DNA of 64,000 nt from Marasmius tenuissimus (Eukaryota > Basidiomycota > Agaricomycetes > Agaricales > Marasmiaceae): the NCBI GenBank assembly GCA_029532415.1, contig JAQOTA010000064.1, positions 186,001 to 250,000 of the forward strand. The letters are read 5' to 3'. The notes below the pieces were generated by a model. The model worked only from the letters and a program-made list of their open reading frames with translations. It did no database searches and had not been told where the DNA came from. Positions 36,173 to 48,583 of this stretch are shown piece after piece (the stretch's first letter is position 1; every line of letters begins with the position of its first letter). A program made the translations under genes and the position numbers.

Positions 36173-37222
36173 ATCCCCCTAACCTGGTATTCAGGAGATG
36201 TCTAAATGGGTAGGGAGTGGGCGGTCCTAACTGTGCATATTTTGCTCTAGCATAGAAAACCATAAACGAGCTATCAGAGTACCAGCTGCAGTCTAAATCG
36301 AACCATTCTCAGGCCAGCGTGGTTGATCACGTGCTGCGAAAAACTGGAACGTGCCTCTGCCGGAGTCGTTGGACCGCCCAATCCGTAGGTCGAGGAGAAT
36401 GACGCCATAGAAGCGTAGCCGCGCTTGTTCCTTTGCCTCGAACCACTATAACAGATACGGATGTTCCAATATCTCGCGCTTGCTATATGAAAAGATCCCG
36501 CAAGGCTGCTTTATCACCAGTTGGCAGTAAAGTCGAAGTTATGGGTGCGTTTTTACAGCAATATCTGTTGTGATCATTGATCCAGCCAGATCACTTGGAA
36601 TTAAAGGTTTTCGTGAGTCGTCCTAGCGTGGGATCCTGAGGTTATGCATCCAAGGATGAAAGACTAAATCGTTGTGATACGCGTCACTATTTTTATGGTA
36701 ATGTCCAATCCTCATTCCCTGATTCTCGAATCTATAACGCACACGTAGCTGGGAACATGATCTCTCTGACATCTGAAATTGTGGCATTTCTCTCCTAACT
36801 TCTTCAGCAAGCTCGCGAGCTCTTGTCTCTTTGAGAGGTCACTGATATTCCTTAACTCAAAAGCATAGGCTGGGTCCCTGGGTCCCTGCCGGCAGCTAGG
36901 CGCCGAACTTCAAATCGTGAAATCACTGAAATCACTTTGGATGAGTTGGTTGTTCTGTTTCCCACTAAGAAGTTCTGCTGGCTAACTTGGTAACCCAGCA
37001 TGCATAAAGCATATATCGAGGGGCCTCACGACTTGATAGACCTATCTTTGGCCATGTCCGTTTTCGGTCCCACTTCAAACCAGTTACTTATTCACTTTGC
37101 GTCCACATGATGCGTCAGACTTATAGTGTCCGCCACCAGTCCAACTTGACGTAAATGATAAGGATAAAAGGTGTTCTTGACGTTCCCTAAAACTACTCGT
37201 TTGCCCATATTCTCCATCAGCC
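36173..37222. other. Upstream region of P450-A
   Basis: About 1 kb with no gene. Scattered similarity to the P450-B upstream region (for example a block with the ACGTAGCTG / GCGTAGCTG pair) shows that promoter sequence was duplicated with the genes. Confidence 0.5.
37088..37111 (+). promoter_or_regulatory. Shared P450 upstream motif (P450-A)
   Basis: TTATTCACTTT followed by CCACATGAT, 112-135 bases before the start codon. A near-identical block lies before P450-B, and a weaker one before P450-C. Confidence 0.4.
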
Positions 37223-39486
37223 ATGCTGACAACAATCCTCGCAGCCGCTGTTGTGCTCCTGTTTTATGCCGCATACCGACCCCGTAGACGCTCTCACTTC
37301 AATTACCCGCCTGGCCCGAACAAATTGCCGTTGATAGGCAACCTGTTGGAGATGCCCACGAGCCGTCAATGGGTCAAGGTCAGTGCCGCTGCGCTCTTCT
37401 CTCGCGACCGGCTAATTAGTAACTGGTCCTTTTGAAAACATAGTTCAGGGAATGGGCATTCGAATACGGGCCTATATACCACCTGAAAGCTGGCCCCATG
37501 CATATCATCGTTCTCAATACTGCAGAGGCAACAGAAGACCTTCTCGTAAAACGCAACAGAATATTCACCGATCGTTGGCGCATGCATGTTGCCTTCGACA
37601 TTATAAGCGCCGGTTCACGGATGGTGCTTCTGGATAGCTCATCTCCCGAGTATAAGGCGTGTAGTTGTCAATCTGCTTGGCTGAATGATGGACTAATGAA
37701 ATGTTGCCTCTTCAGTTGATCCGGAAGTCCCTTACCGAAGACCTAGGATCCTCAGCCAGCGAGGTTCACCGACGCTCGCAGGAATTAGAGTCGAGAGTAC
37801 TTTTGTATGACCTCCTGCAGCATGGTCATCAAACAGCGCGGCTTATGGGGAATGAAATGTGCGCTAGGGAGTCGGTGCATGATGCTGAGTTTCTTGAGAA
37901 GCATTGGTTTCCCCTCATTCGCCGATTTGTACGTCTGTTCCTCTCGATCTTCGTTGCGCAACCTTTTTGGCTGAACATTGTTTCCCCCTTCCAACTTCCA
38001 GTCCACAAGTATTGTCATGCAACTGATTTATGGTGAACGGGCTCATAGTATTAAGAATAACAAGGATCTGTGTGTCATCTCAAATGGCTCGCGAGCAAAC
38101 ACTCATACCTATACTCCCCAGACACGAGATCTATGCGGTTGTTGACAACATAGCAGACGTTGTGCAGCCAGGGGCTTTTATGTGCGTTTGAAATGCCGTA
38201 CCCCAACCTTTTTATCCTTATAGTATACTCATCCTAGGGCGGATATATTCACGTTCCTTCAGAGACTCCCTGACTTTCTCTCTCCCTGGCGGTTAAAAGC
38301 GCGGAAAATGCACGAAAGGTATGCATTCCAATGTACACGCTGGCTCGCATCATCCGTTCTAAATAATAACCAACCTCTAATTAGAGAAATGGAACTTTAT
38401 GGTGGCTTCCTCACCAAAATTCGCGCTGATCACGAGTCCGGCGTCAACCGTGCTGATTGTTTCGTCGGAAGGCACCTCAAAGCTCGGGAGAGCTCTGTCG
38501 CTACTGGAGTGACCTCGGGCCGCGGGTTGACAGCTTGTGGTGGCTGGCTTCGAGATACTCTCTTGGCATATTCCGCTGGCTCGGTTCTCGAAGCTGGATC
38601 GGATACGACGAGTAGTTCAATCATCTCATGTGTGATGTTTATGCTCCGGTATCCACTTGTTTTGGAGAAGGTCAGGCAGAGTATCTCGGCGAGTTATGAA
38701 TACAAGGGACTGACCTGTACCTTCCGGAATAAGGCGCGAGAAGAGATTGATCGAGTAGTCGGAAAGGACAGGCTTCCGACATTCGAGGACGAGAAGAACT
38801 TGCACTATATCGTGGCAATTGTGAAGGAGGTTTTGCGCTGCCGTCCACCTCTCCCCCTTGGTAAAACTCCTCACTATCTTCTCTTATCATACCAACTTAA
38901 GACACCTTCGTCGTATTTAGGTGTGCCACATCGCTCCACGGAGGATACAATATACAACGGATATCTCATCCCCAAGGGCTCGCTCGTTTTCGGGAACGTT
39001 TGGGCGCTGCATCTCGATCCTTCACGGTTTGAGAGTCCGATGGAGTTCAACCCGGATAGGTGGATGCTAGATTGCACATTGCAATCTGATGGAAGCAAAA
39101 GTGGTAAAAAGAGAGATCAGTAAGTTTTCAAGTTCTTCTTTGTTGTGAAGCTCGCTGACGGACTGTGGTCCCGCAGCTTTAGCTTCGGCTGGGGGCGTCG
39201 GTTCTGTATAGGAAGTCACATTGCTGAGGGGTCCCTATTCATTGCCATTGCTCGGATTATATGGGGCTTCAATCTCCATGGTCCTAAAGACTCATCCACT
39301 GGTGCGACACAGGTGCCTGATCCATGGGACGAGGATAATTTTTCATCTGGAGTGGCAATGAGTGCACTCCCCTTCAATGTCGCTTTCGAGGTTAGGTCTT
39401 TCAAGCATGAAGAGGTTATTGAAAACGCATTCAGGGACGCGCAAGAACACTGGGACATTTCAGGTCTGGCGAGAGACAAGAGATGA
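37223..39486 (+). CDS. Cytochrome P450 monooxygenase (P450-A)
   Basis: Membrane-anchored haem monooxygenase. An N-terminal hydrophobic anchor (ILAAAVVLLFYAAY) and the proline hinge YPPGPNKLPLIGNLL are in exon 1. Then follow [14 protein letters not shown], the I-helix [12 protein letters not shown] (oxygen-activating Thr), the K-helix ExxR as [12 protein letters not shown], the PERF-like region FNPDRWM, and the haem loop [12 protein letters not shown] with the Cys ligand. About ten exons are spliced in frame, ending in TGA at 39484-39486; length is near 510 residues. The intron after SSSPEYK (37657-37715) begins with GC instead of GT, whereas the equivalent introns of the other three genes begin with GT. 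Substrate unknown. The next gene is a close paralog in the same direction. Confidence 0.9.
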
Positions 39487-41036
39487 ATGCTACTAGTCTG
39501 CGATTGTATGTATATGAATCGATTCAATACCTTTCATTATCAAACCATATATCTTGACCATGAGAATGAACTTGTAAGCGAGGACTACTGGACGATTTGA
39601 TGATCGATGATCTTCCACTCAACTGAAGCTCAATCCAGGCGAGAGTAGTAAGATCTCATATTTGCTGTACGTGCCTACTCGGGAGGCTTGCGCGGCAGTC
39701 ACAGAGGTCGAGAATGAAACGAGACTTCCGGGTAGGTTCGTTTCTGACTCTCGACTGGAAGCCATCAGGACAATTTTGAGCTTCGCATATACTACAAGAA
39801 CTACAGCTTGAAACCTTTTGCCAAGCTCATGATAATCGATTCGTTCGTACACCCCAAGCGATACAACCTCTAGGGTTAATCAGGGGGGAAAGCAAGGGCT
39901 TCAACAAGGCGGATAGGTTGGTTGGAACTTGGAAGCCCCAACTTCACATTCAGGAGAGCAGGGAGCCTCTATTGGTTCTATATTTTCAATGGATGTTATC
40001 TGTGAATGCAGAAGTACTCAAACAAACCATCAATATCGTGGTTGCAGTCAGTGAGGTAGATCAGCGCGTTTGAACACGTGGTGTGAAAATCAAAGTTGTG
40101 CCGGACCGCCCCCGATCCGATTGCTGAAAATGCGGCCGCCGGGCCACTGTGTTTAATCCTTTCTCTTGGACCACGACACTGAGCAGTGAACACGAGTTAA
40201 ATACGAGCTCCCGGAATCTTGTACTCTAGAAAAAGGACTCTTAGACTCATATTCAATCAGTGGAATCGACGTTAAGGGTATGTTTTCTATAGCTATATCT
40301 TTTCAATCAATCAATTTGATAGAGGGAATTATCGGGATTGAAGGATTGTCACTGGTTAGGCTACCGTCGGGTCCCACAGCGGAAGGTGATGCACTCACCG
40401 GACCCTTTCTGTTGAAGATTGAATCAACGGGGTACGTGGCTAACTTAGTTTGTCTGATCCTTATCCTCTGATTTTGAACCTATATCGCACGCGTAGCTGT
40501 AAAAGAGCGTGTTATCCTACTGATGAATCTCCTCGAGCTTGCGAGGCTCAGTCTTTTTCGCGGGTTCGTCGATGTTTCTCGACTCTGGGTATAATGGATA
40601 TAACTCCGGTCTTGTTAGCACGAGTGAGAAGCGAACTTCTCGGGCTGAATCGCGGATTCATTTGGTAGGATGTTCCGGGTGTCTCAGATCCGAGGACCCG
40701 CCGCGTCAGACCACTTCAAACTTGGAATGCTATGGATTTGGATAGGTCTGTGGTTCTGGTTCCCGCTAAGGTCTGCTACTAGCTGGACTGCCGATAACTA
40801 AAAACAGATATTGGCCCTGGGCCTCATGACCCAATAGGCTTATTCACTCCTACCGTTCCTTGACTCCTTCCGATCCCACACAAACCGTCTATTCACTTTC
40901 CATCCACATGATATCCCATGTCTCTCCCTGCTAGCGATGTAATTGCTGACCAAAAAACTCCGATAAGAACAGGTCTCGACATCTACTACACTCACTCTCC
41001 CCCCCCCCTCCCCTGGGCCCCCGTTCTCTACATACT
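39487..41036. other. Spacer between P450-A and P450-B
   Basis: 1.5 kb with no gene; the distal part resembles the P450-A upstream region. A poly-C tract lies just before the P450-B start (about 41000-41010). Confidence 0.5.
40889..40912 (+). promoter_or_regulatory. Shared P450 upstream motif (P450-B)
   Basis: CTATTCACTTT followed by CCACATGAT, 125-148 bases before the start codon; differs from the P450-A copy at only a few positions. Confidence 0.4.
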
Positions 41037-43303
41037 ATGGTACCAGTATTGCTAAAATTGATTCTCGCGGCTGTTTGGGTGCTCCTCGTGTATGCCACAT
41101 ACCAGTCTCGTAGGCGCTCTGTCTTCAAGTATCCGCCTGGCCCCAAGAAACTTCCATTGATTGGCAATCTATTGGCAATTCCTGCGAGCCGTCAATGGGT
41201 GAAGGTGAGTTTTCTACATCATTTTCTCGGGACTGCTCAGCTAACTGCTTTGTTCGAAACTTAGTTTAGGGAATGGGCACTCGAATACGGACCTATATAC
41301 CATCTTAAAGCTGGGCCCATGGATATTGTCGTTCTCAATACTCCGGAGGCAACAGAAGAACTTCTCGTTAAACGCGACAGAATATTCACCGATCGTTGGC
41401 GCATGCATGTAGCTTTCGATATCATAAGCGCTGGCTCGCGGATGGTACTTCTGGATAGTTCATCTCCCGAGTATAAGGTGCGCTATTTGCTCATCTGTTC
41501 GTTATATGGTCAGATTGAAACCGTCTCGTTTCTCTAGGTAATTCGGAAGTCCCTTTCGGCAGATCTCGGACCTCTAGCCAGTGGGGTTCATCAAAGCATT
41601 CAAGACTTGGAGTCGAGAGTACTCTTATACGACCTTTTACAGCATGGTAATCAGACAGCGGAGCTTATGGGAGGACAGGTGTGCGCCAGAGAGTCGCTAC
41701 ACGATGTTGAGTTTCTTGAAAAACATTGGTTCTCCCTCATCCGTCGATTTGTATGTTTGCCGTCAATCTTCGTCACCCCGATTTGTTCGAACAGTTTTAC
41801 TTTTCTAACTCGCAGTCAACAAGTCTTGCGATGCAGTTAGTCTATGGTGCACGAGTTCATAAGATCCAGAATAACAAGGACTTGTATGTCTTTTCAAAGA
41901 ACTTGTAACCAAACACTCACATATCTTCATTTGCCAGACACGAAATCTATGCTGTTGTTGATAACATAGCAGACGCCCTTCTACCAGGAGCCTTCGTGTA
42001 TGCTCGATACGCCTCAAGTCAATCTTCATTATCATGGTAACCCCACTCTAGAGCAGATATCTTCACATTCTTGCAAAGACTTCCCGATATCCTATCACCC
42101 TGGCGATTGAAAGCTCGAAAAATGCACACAAGGTACGCATTCGAAGGTACAAGCTGGCATGAGCTGTTCGCTCCGAGTCTCATCCACCCTCTCATCAGAG
42201 AAATGAATCTCTATGGGGGATTCCTCACCAAGATTCGTGCTGACCACGAATCAGGTATAAACCGTCCGAATTGCTTTGTCGGGAGACACCTAAAGGATCG
42301 GGAGAGCTCTGTCTCGATGGGAGAAACTGCAGGGTGTGGACTGACTCCTTGCGGTCGCTGGCTTCGGGACACGCCGTTGGCGTACTCGGCAGGCACGATT
42401 CTGGAAGCGGGATCAGATACTACAAGTAGTGTGATCATCTCGTTTGTGATGTTCATGCTCTGGTATCCACAAGTTGTAGAAAAGGTGAGTTATCAAACTT
42501 CCTTGTTGAGCTGTGGAATCAAGAGGCTGATCTACACCCTCCTAAACAAGGCACGAGAAGAGATCGATCGAGTAGTCGGAGGAGACAGGCTTCCGACACT
42601 CGAGGACGAGGAGAAGCTGCCCTATGTCGTAGCAATCGTGAAGGAGGTCTTACGTTGTCGTCCTCCTATACCCCTCGGTAAAGCTTCTCTCTACCTTCTT
42701 GTATTCTGTGTATTGAGACCTCGTCTATTGATCTAGGTGTACCGCATCGCTCCACGGAGGATACGGTTTACAACGGGTATTTTATCCCAAAGGGCTCAGT
42801 CGTTTTTGGAAACATTTGGGCGTTGCATCTTGATCCTTCACGGTTTGAGAACCCGACAGAGTTCAACCCCGATAGGTGGATGAACGATTCCGCAGTACGA
42901 TTGGATGGAAGGAGTTCTAAGACAAAGAGAGACCAGTAAGTTACTAAGACTCCCTTGTCTCATGAAGCCCGCTGAAATAACGTGGTCTCACAGCTACACC
43001 TTTGGATGGGGGCGTCGGTTCTGTATGGGAAGTCACATCGCGGAAGGGTCCCTATTCATCGCCGTTGGTCGGATCATTTGGGGTGTAAACATCCATGGCC
43101 CCAAAGATCCGTCCACTGGTGTGACCAATTTGCTTGATCCGTGGGACGAGGATAATTTTTTGTCTGGTTTGGCGACGAGTGCGCTCCCGTTCAACGTCGC
43201 TTTTAATGCTAGGTCTTCCAAACATAAAGAGGTCATCGATAATGCGTTTAGGGATGCGCAGGGACACTGGGAGATCCTGGGTTTGGCAAGCGACGAGAGA
43301 TAA
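41037..43303 (+). CDS. Cytochrome P450 monooxygenase (P450-B)
   Basis: Closest paralog of P450-A with matching intron positions. ATG at 41037 begins VPVLLKLILAAVWVLLVY, the membrane anchor; the hinge is YPPGPKKLPLIGNLL. Functional signatures are [12 protein letters not shown] in the I-helix, [12 protein letters not shown] for ExxR, FNPDRWM, and [12 protein letters not shown] for the haem thiolate. All exons join in frame with GT-AG introns, and TAA is at 43301-43303. I found no lesion. It converges tail-to-tail with MYND3 across 530 bases, an arrangement mirrored by P450-C and the MYND fragment at 56.5 kb. Confidence 0.9.
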
Positions 43304-43836
43304 AGATCTGAAGCCCTATTCGTGGCGTGTTCTCTCCTTCCCTATACCCTTTTCGCCTCTGAACGACTGTAATCAATATTACTTGTACTATCAATTGCTA
43401 TATTTATAACATCCTCAGCATTTTGCCCTCCGATTATAAATGCTCAGGAATCCCTGGTCTAGTAAAAATGTAAGCGGGAACGTTTTTAGGCTTCGCCAAG
43501 CTACCGGAGCACGAAACTGTCATGCGATCTTTTCAAGAAGGCTTCATTTTGTACTGTAGTCAATCGAGGGCTTGCCTTCAAGGGGAAAGCGGTATCTGTT
43601 TTGGTCTTTCTCAGATCTCGTGCGTATTATGATACCTAATAGCATCTATCCTGCCTTCCAGACTCTGAGCTCAGCGCCAAGCAATGAAGGCCGGTGGCCA
43701 GGACGCCAACTTCGAATCCATTTGTCGACACATCAGTATCTACGGTCGCTTCTTTAGTCATGTGATCCAGGTTCTATTGGGATTATATCGACCATTCTAC
43801 CCCTATCCGCAGAGGCTCCACCATCCGACATTGGCA
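43304..43836. other. Convergent spacer between P450-B and MYND3
   Basis: 530 bases containing both 3' ends; nothing else seen. Confidence 0.4.
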
Positions 43837-45835
43837 TCAACCCTGCAGAGGATAATCAACCAATACACTACGAGGACACCACAAACCACGGCTGAGTGGG
43901 AACCAGGCAAGAACCATCAGTTGTGAGCCAGATCCGTCCCAAATCCCCAGCAACGAGCCAGCGTAAGCGTAACTACACCCCTCGGCGTTATTCAATCGAG
44001 CGGCCAAAGAGCTCCTATCCATGACCTCTGCGTTGTGCCGCGTCGACGGGACAGATGCACCTCCAAAGTCTAGCCACAAGATCGGGTGTTGAATACCGCT
44101 ACTTATCCGTTGTTGATCTGGGGTGAGTATTTCGCGTTGAGAGACAGAACTGCGATAGGTTTCTACCATGTCGTTCTGGTCCTTGGCCCGTAGAGGTATG
44201 AACATCCTCGCAAAGATCTCAAAGAACTTCAGGTCGACTGTCGTAAGTAGCGACATTCCAGCTGTAAGGGTAATTGAGTCTAGAGGCGCGGATGCAAGAC
44301 AATGAAGGCCCACTTTTGATCAAATTCGAAGTTATGGGGCATTCCTCACAGTGCCCTGCGATCCAATCCGCTTTTTGGCACGCAAGAGAGCAATATAAGT
44401 TGTGAGAACAGCCATGACAGCGGAAGTATTTCATCTCGGTGTTGATCCCACTCTCTTCACCCTTGGTACGCAACTGATACTGTAATCTCTTCACTGTCTC
44501 TGAAGTGCACTGGGAGTGAAAGGTAAAGCTGAAGTTATCGGAACAGATTGAACGAGTACTCACCTCTGAATTAAGTACTGCACAACCCACAAATTTTCAT
44601 GGTACAGCGTACTCTATTGATCTCCTGAGCCTTCAGTATCACGTTACACCATGCGGCCGCCAACGTATCGGATTTGGGTCGAAATCGCTCCAGCACGGCT
44701 TCGATTTGACTGTCAAACTTCCGCACATATCGGGCGAATGAACGAGCGACAGAAGGGTATACGAGATAGGTCGCGATGCGGTCGAGGATCTGCGCACTTG
44801 ACTCAGTAAACTTGCCTGAGATCGAGTCACCGTCAGTGTCGAGCTCCTCAATCTCGTAGAACCAATCGTGAGCGAAGTAGAGCGTGTCAAGAATACCAGA
44901 ATGGATGACGATCTGAGCTAGAACCGGATTGTCCAACAACTCGTGAAGTCCCATGAGAGTACTGACCACGATGGCGTAAGCCACTCCTGACTATCGACGG
45001 GCTGGTCTCCAAGTGACCGTCGTTTTCGGAGGAGCATAACGAGAATGGATGTCAGTGAGTTGATGAATTTGGGGAGGTTCGTTGCGAGAGTGGTGGGATT
45101 CTTTCCCTGGAAGCAGTGAGAGCCTACGCAAAGAACCATTACGAGATGTTTGAAGTTGTGAAGTTCGCTGCAAGTCATCTTTCGAAGGCGAGTGACTTTG
45201 ATATCGAGAATTCGTATGAGCATCTCGCCGAGGACGTGGTCTACAGGGTAGAGGAAGGGATGATCGGAATACTGGGTAAGTGTAGACGGGGCAGAATCAA
45301 GCGCATCGCAAAGAGCAAGGCATTTTAGCGAATTGGCCCACATTCCCCATGAAGGACTATCGCAATCGAGTTGTAGAAGAAAGACTTGGAGGACGAGGGG
45401 TTGGAGGGACCGCGAAGCATGTTTCATAGACTTCAAACCATCGCTATCGATAGCCTGGAAAAGAATGGGTAAGACTGTTGTGAAGTATTCGAGAACGCTG
45501 GACCATCGTGAAACGGATGACTCCTCGAATCGGGATAGAAGCGACTGTCGAAGGACGAAGTTTATCCAAGGATATATGACAGAATCCCAATGAGCGAGAA
45601 TGAGGGTAGACGTTGAGGTTCGATATTTCAAGAGATGTGACGGAAGACATCTAACCGCCTGGCATCCTTTGTTCACTCGCCGAGTCGGGTCAGAAAAGAC
45701 GGTGAGGGACGGAGGATCACCAAGATTCTCAAGTCCCTTGATAGCGAGAGTAGGGGTAGGGAATTGCAGCAAAGCGCGGGCAAAGTATTCAGCGTATTCC
45801 GCCAAGTCTAGTCCCACATCTTCCTCGGCCATCAT
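43837..45835 (-). pseudogene. MYND-type zinc-finger gene with one frameshift (MYND3)
   Basis: Start at 45833-45835 (MMAEEDVGLDLAEY), then the paralog-conserved segments FPTPTLAIKGLENLG, AHWDSVIYPWINFVLRQ and LQPLVLQVFLLQLD. The finger has CGLC, YFRCHGCSHNLYCSLAC and DWIAGHCEEC; the C-terminus has HPILWLDFGG and ends with TGA at 43837-43839. Near 45000 the frame changes. The first exon reads VDSQEW, matching IDSTEW of MYND1, and then runs to a stop at 44918, while the paralog-like continuation (AYAIVVSTLMGLHELLDNP) is in another frame starting at the same point. No intron fits. Either the gene is dead, making only about 305 residues without the finger, or there is a sequence error. Confidence 0.7.
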
Positions 45836-46260
45836 AATAGTTTGTCTTTGAGACTATTTTAAGCGCCTCATAAATAAAGATAATGAGATACGACTACGCA
45901 CCGGGCTGTTGAAGTTTCTTGAGCGAGCGAGGTGAAGGGATGATGGTGGTAAGAGATCAAAGTCTCGGAATCTGGTTCGGCTCCGGCAGTACTGTCAGAG
46001 CGCCGGTCTTAATCTTCCTCCTCCTCGAGGACGAGAATTCTTACTTCTGAAAATTGAGATGTGTGCTTCGAGCTAACAACGCATCAACGAGCACGCCCAG
46101 AAGTGAACCTCACACATCGACACTTATGTGCATGATTGCCCTAAGCGGTAGAGTGGTCAACACTTTGTCGGCTTGTGTTCGGCGGAACTAAAATCAACAC
46201 CTTGGGCATGAGCAAGGGAAAGAATAAACAGGTCGTGTATATCCTAAGATTCAAATAGAT
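45836..46260. other. Spacer between MYND3 and psi-MYND4
   Basis: About 420 bases; includes the MYND3 promoter side. No gene seen. Confidence 0.4.
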
Positions 46261-48583
46261 CTAGTGACCTGAGCCTTGGAACAGATAATGTACAAACATA
46301 GAGCCATCTCTGGTATTCGTCACAAACCCAGCCAACACCAGCACTATCTCCTCGTCCGATTGGTCCCAATCGGCCAGCAATGACGTGATGTACCCATCGC
46401 TCCAATTCTGTCTCGACTGTATCTCGGCAGCGAAACGTTCTCTATCCATGATCCGTGCCGGAATGGAAGCATAAACAAAATGCACCCCAAAATCCAGGAA
46501 AACAATCGGGTTCCGGTTTCCATTCTTGATGGATTGAACAAGTCAACATTCTAGGTATGGCAACTTCGGCCTAGCTAACCATTGTGCCTACCTGACCCTA
46601 CACATTGTATGATATCATTATCCCTTTGCCCTACATTACTCACTATACTCCTCCGTACTCCACAACCCTTTGCCTTACTGATCGTACTTACTCCTACGTA
46701 CATCATGCACAGTTGGACCTACATCATGCACAGTACATTCTACTCCATTCTACTATATTCTAGCTATCTTGTACTCTTGTATATAAGCTACCTAGGAATA
46801 CCATACTACCTCAGCGGTTTGTTACCACCGCCTGAGGCTTTCTGCCTTCTCTCTTTCTCTTGCTCCCTGCAGTATTGCAACTGAACATCGAACGAATTCA
46901 CCGTATCACGGGAGGACAAGGAGTTTCGATAAGTTTCAATTAGATGGTTAAACTCGGTAGCTCGAAGGGTGAAGATGTCCTCTATAATCAGTTGGGTGAA
47001 ACACAGGTCAAGGTCAGTCAAGGGACTGTCTGATCCACCTAGGATGAGTGTAAGCCTGCTTAAAGCACAACTTTAATAGGCAAGGCTCACGCTTCACGAG
47101 GTCCGAAATTTTGGAGCATTGGCCACGGTGTACTAGGTCCCAATCTGCTCTTCGGCATGATTGTGAACAGTAAATGTTGACGGAGCACCCAAGGCAACGG
47201 ACGTATCCCGTTTCAGCAGGGTCTTCATCCGATTCACGTAAGGGACACTGTTGAAGATGAGTTCAAAAGCCTGGAAAAAATTTTACTGACTGCGTCATGA
47301 TAACATATTCCACGGATTCTCTTCATCTTACAGCGTACCGTGTTGAATGAGTAAGCGTTGGATAGAGCCTTGCTCCAAGCCTTGCGCAATACTTCTCGGC
47401 GAGATGCGAATTGCTTGTTGGCAACCTCCGGCCTGTGGACCTGTCGGGCACCTCGTACAAAGGGGCGAAGCACCGTATGATAGACAAAATATACGGTAAT
47501 GTGGTCGAGTATTCGAGCAGCAACGTCTGAGAAGGTGGATTTGTTGCGAATTCGGTCTGGAAAATTATTCTCCACCTCGTAGAAACGGTCTTCAGCAAAA
47601 CAGAGCGCCCGGACAATACCGCAATCCACAGCCACCTGTGCCAGCGCCGCACTGTACAGAGTGTCATCGATTGCGAGGAGAGCTCTGTAAACCACGTTGT
47701 AAGCCAGTCTATACTCCACGCCGTCCGTAGGCTGTGATCGAAGCCACTTTGGTGGTCGACGGAGGAAGACTGTGACAACCTCCACCAAAGACGAAAGCAG
47801 TCGCCGTGGGTTTTCTCCCAAAGCAAGGGGGTTCACACCCTCAAAACAAGCCACTGACGTGCCCATGACCGTTACGAGAAGCTCGAGTCCGGCTAATTCG
47901 CCACGGGCGATGTTCCCCTTCACCCGACGTAGTGCCGAAGTCGTGAAATTAAGCTCTTTAATGAGCATTTCACCTCGAACGTGAACGTCTATTGGGTAGA
48001 GACAGGGAACAGCGACATCACAGGCAGCGTCGGGAAGAGGCGGATCGTCGCAAAGGGCGAAATCTACGAGTGCTTTAGACCACCCCTCACTGTCAAGACG
48101 GCTGGTGTCCAACTTGAATAGGAATATCTGGGCAATGAGAGGTTGAAGGGATGATAATGCACGTTTTATCACGACAAGATCGTTGAGAGGGAGCTCAAAG
48201 AGAATAGGCAGGGGTGTGGCCATGTATGCGACAATATTGATCTAGTCGGATGTGGATTCACCGGATCTAGGGACCAGCAGTATATGTCGAAGCATGAAAA
48301 TTATCCAAGGACATAGGACCGAATCCCAATGCTAGAGGACGGGAGCCTTCATGGTCGCCGGATCCTTTGAGGTTTGCCACTGGGACAACAGGGAGTCGAT
48401 CGCTTGGATTGCGCCCCGCATCTTCGAACTCGGGCTGGAGGTGATGATGGTGTCAGATGGTGATCTACCAACCTTACGAAGATAGTCGATGACCAGGGTG
48501 GGAGTTGGAAATCGTAACATTGCTTGAGCGGAGTAAAGAGTATATCGGCCGAAAGGCCTTGAATTCTCGATGGGCTCGTTCAT
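46261..48583 (-). pseudogene. MYND-type zinc-finger gene, inactivated (psi-MYND4)
   Basis: Start MNEPIENSRPFGRYTLY at 48581-48583, close in layout to MYND3. The body is well preserved (LRFPTPTLVIDYLRK, HWDSVLCPWIIFMLRH, LQPLIAQIFLFKLDTS) and the finger looks intact (VRCLGCSVNIYCSQSC, DWDLVHRGQC). Three lesions kill it. TAG at 48332-48334 interrupts APVL-stop-HWDSV (MYND3 has LAHWDSV). TAG at 48243-48245 stands where MYND1 has Trp (GW). A 341-bp LTR-like insertion at 46541-46881 splits the C-terminal exon between SFDVQ and SIKNGN. Beyond it the exon resumes in the expected frame (NPIVFLDFGVHF) to TAG at 46261-46263. Confidence 0.85.
46541..46881. mobile_element. LTR-like insertion inside psi-MYND4
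   Basis: 341 bases absent from the MYND paralogs. Flanked by direct repeats TGAACA (46535-46540 and 46882-46887), the last being original exon sequence. It contains a TATA box (TATATAAGC, 46780-46788) about 100 bases before its right end and pyrimidine-rich sequence after it, the promoter layout of an LTR. The ends read AGTCAACATTC and TATTGCAACT, so the TG...CA of a textbook LTR is not intact. Best read as a solo LTR; a SINE is less likely because no A/B boxes or poly-A tail are seen. Confidence 0.7.

Noticed and set aside
36168..36182. Telomere-like GGTTAGGGTTAG, also CTAACCCTAACC near 5935
   Set aside because: Only two repeat units each; expected by chance and no subtelomeric features nearby.
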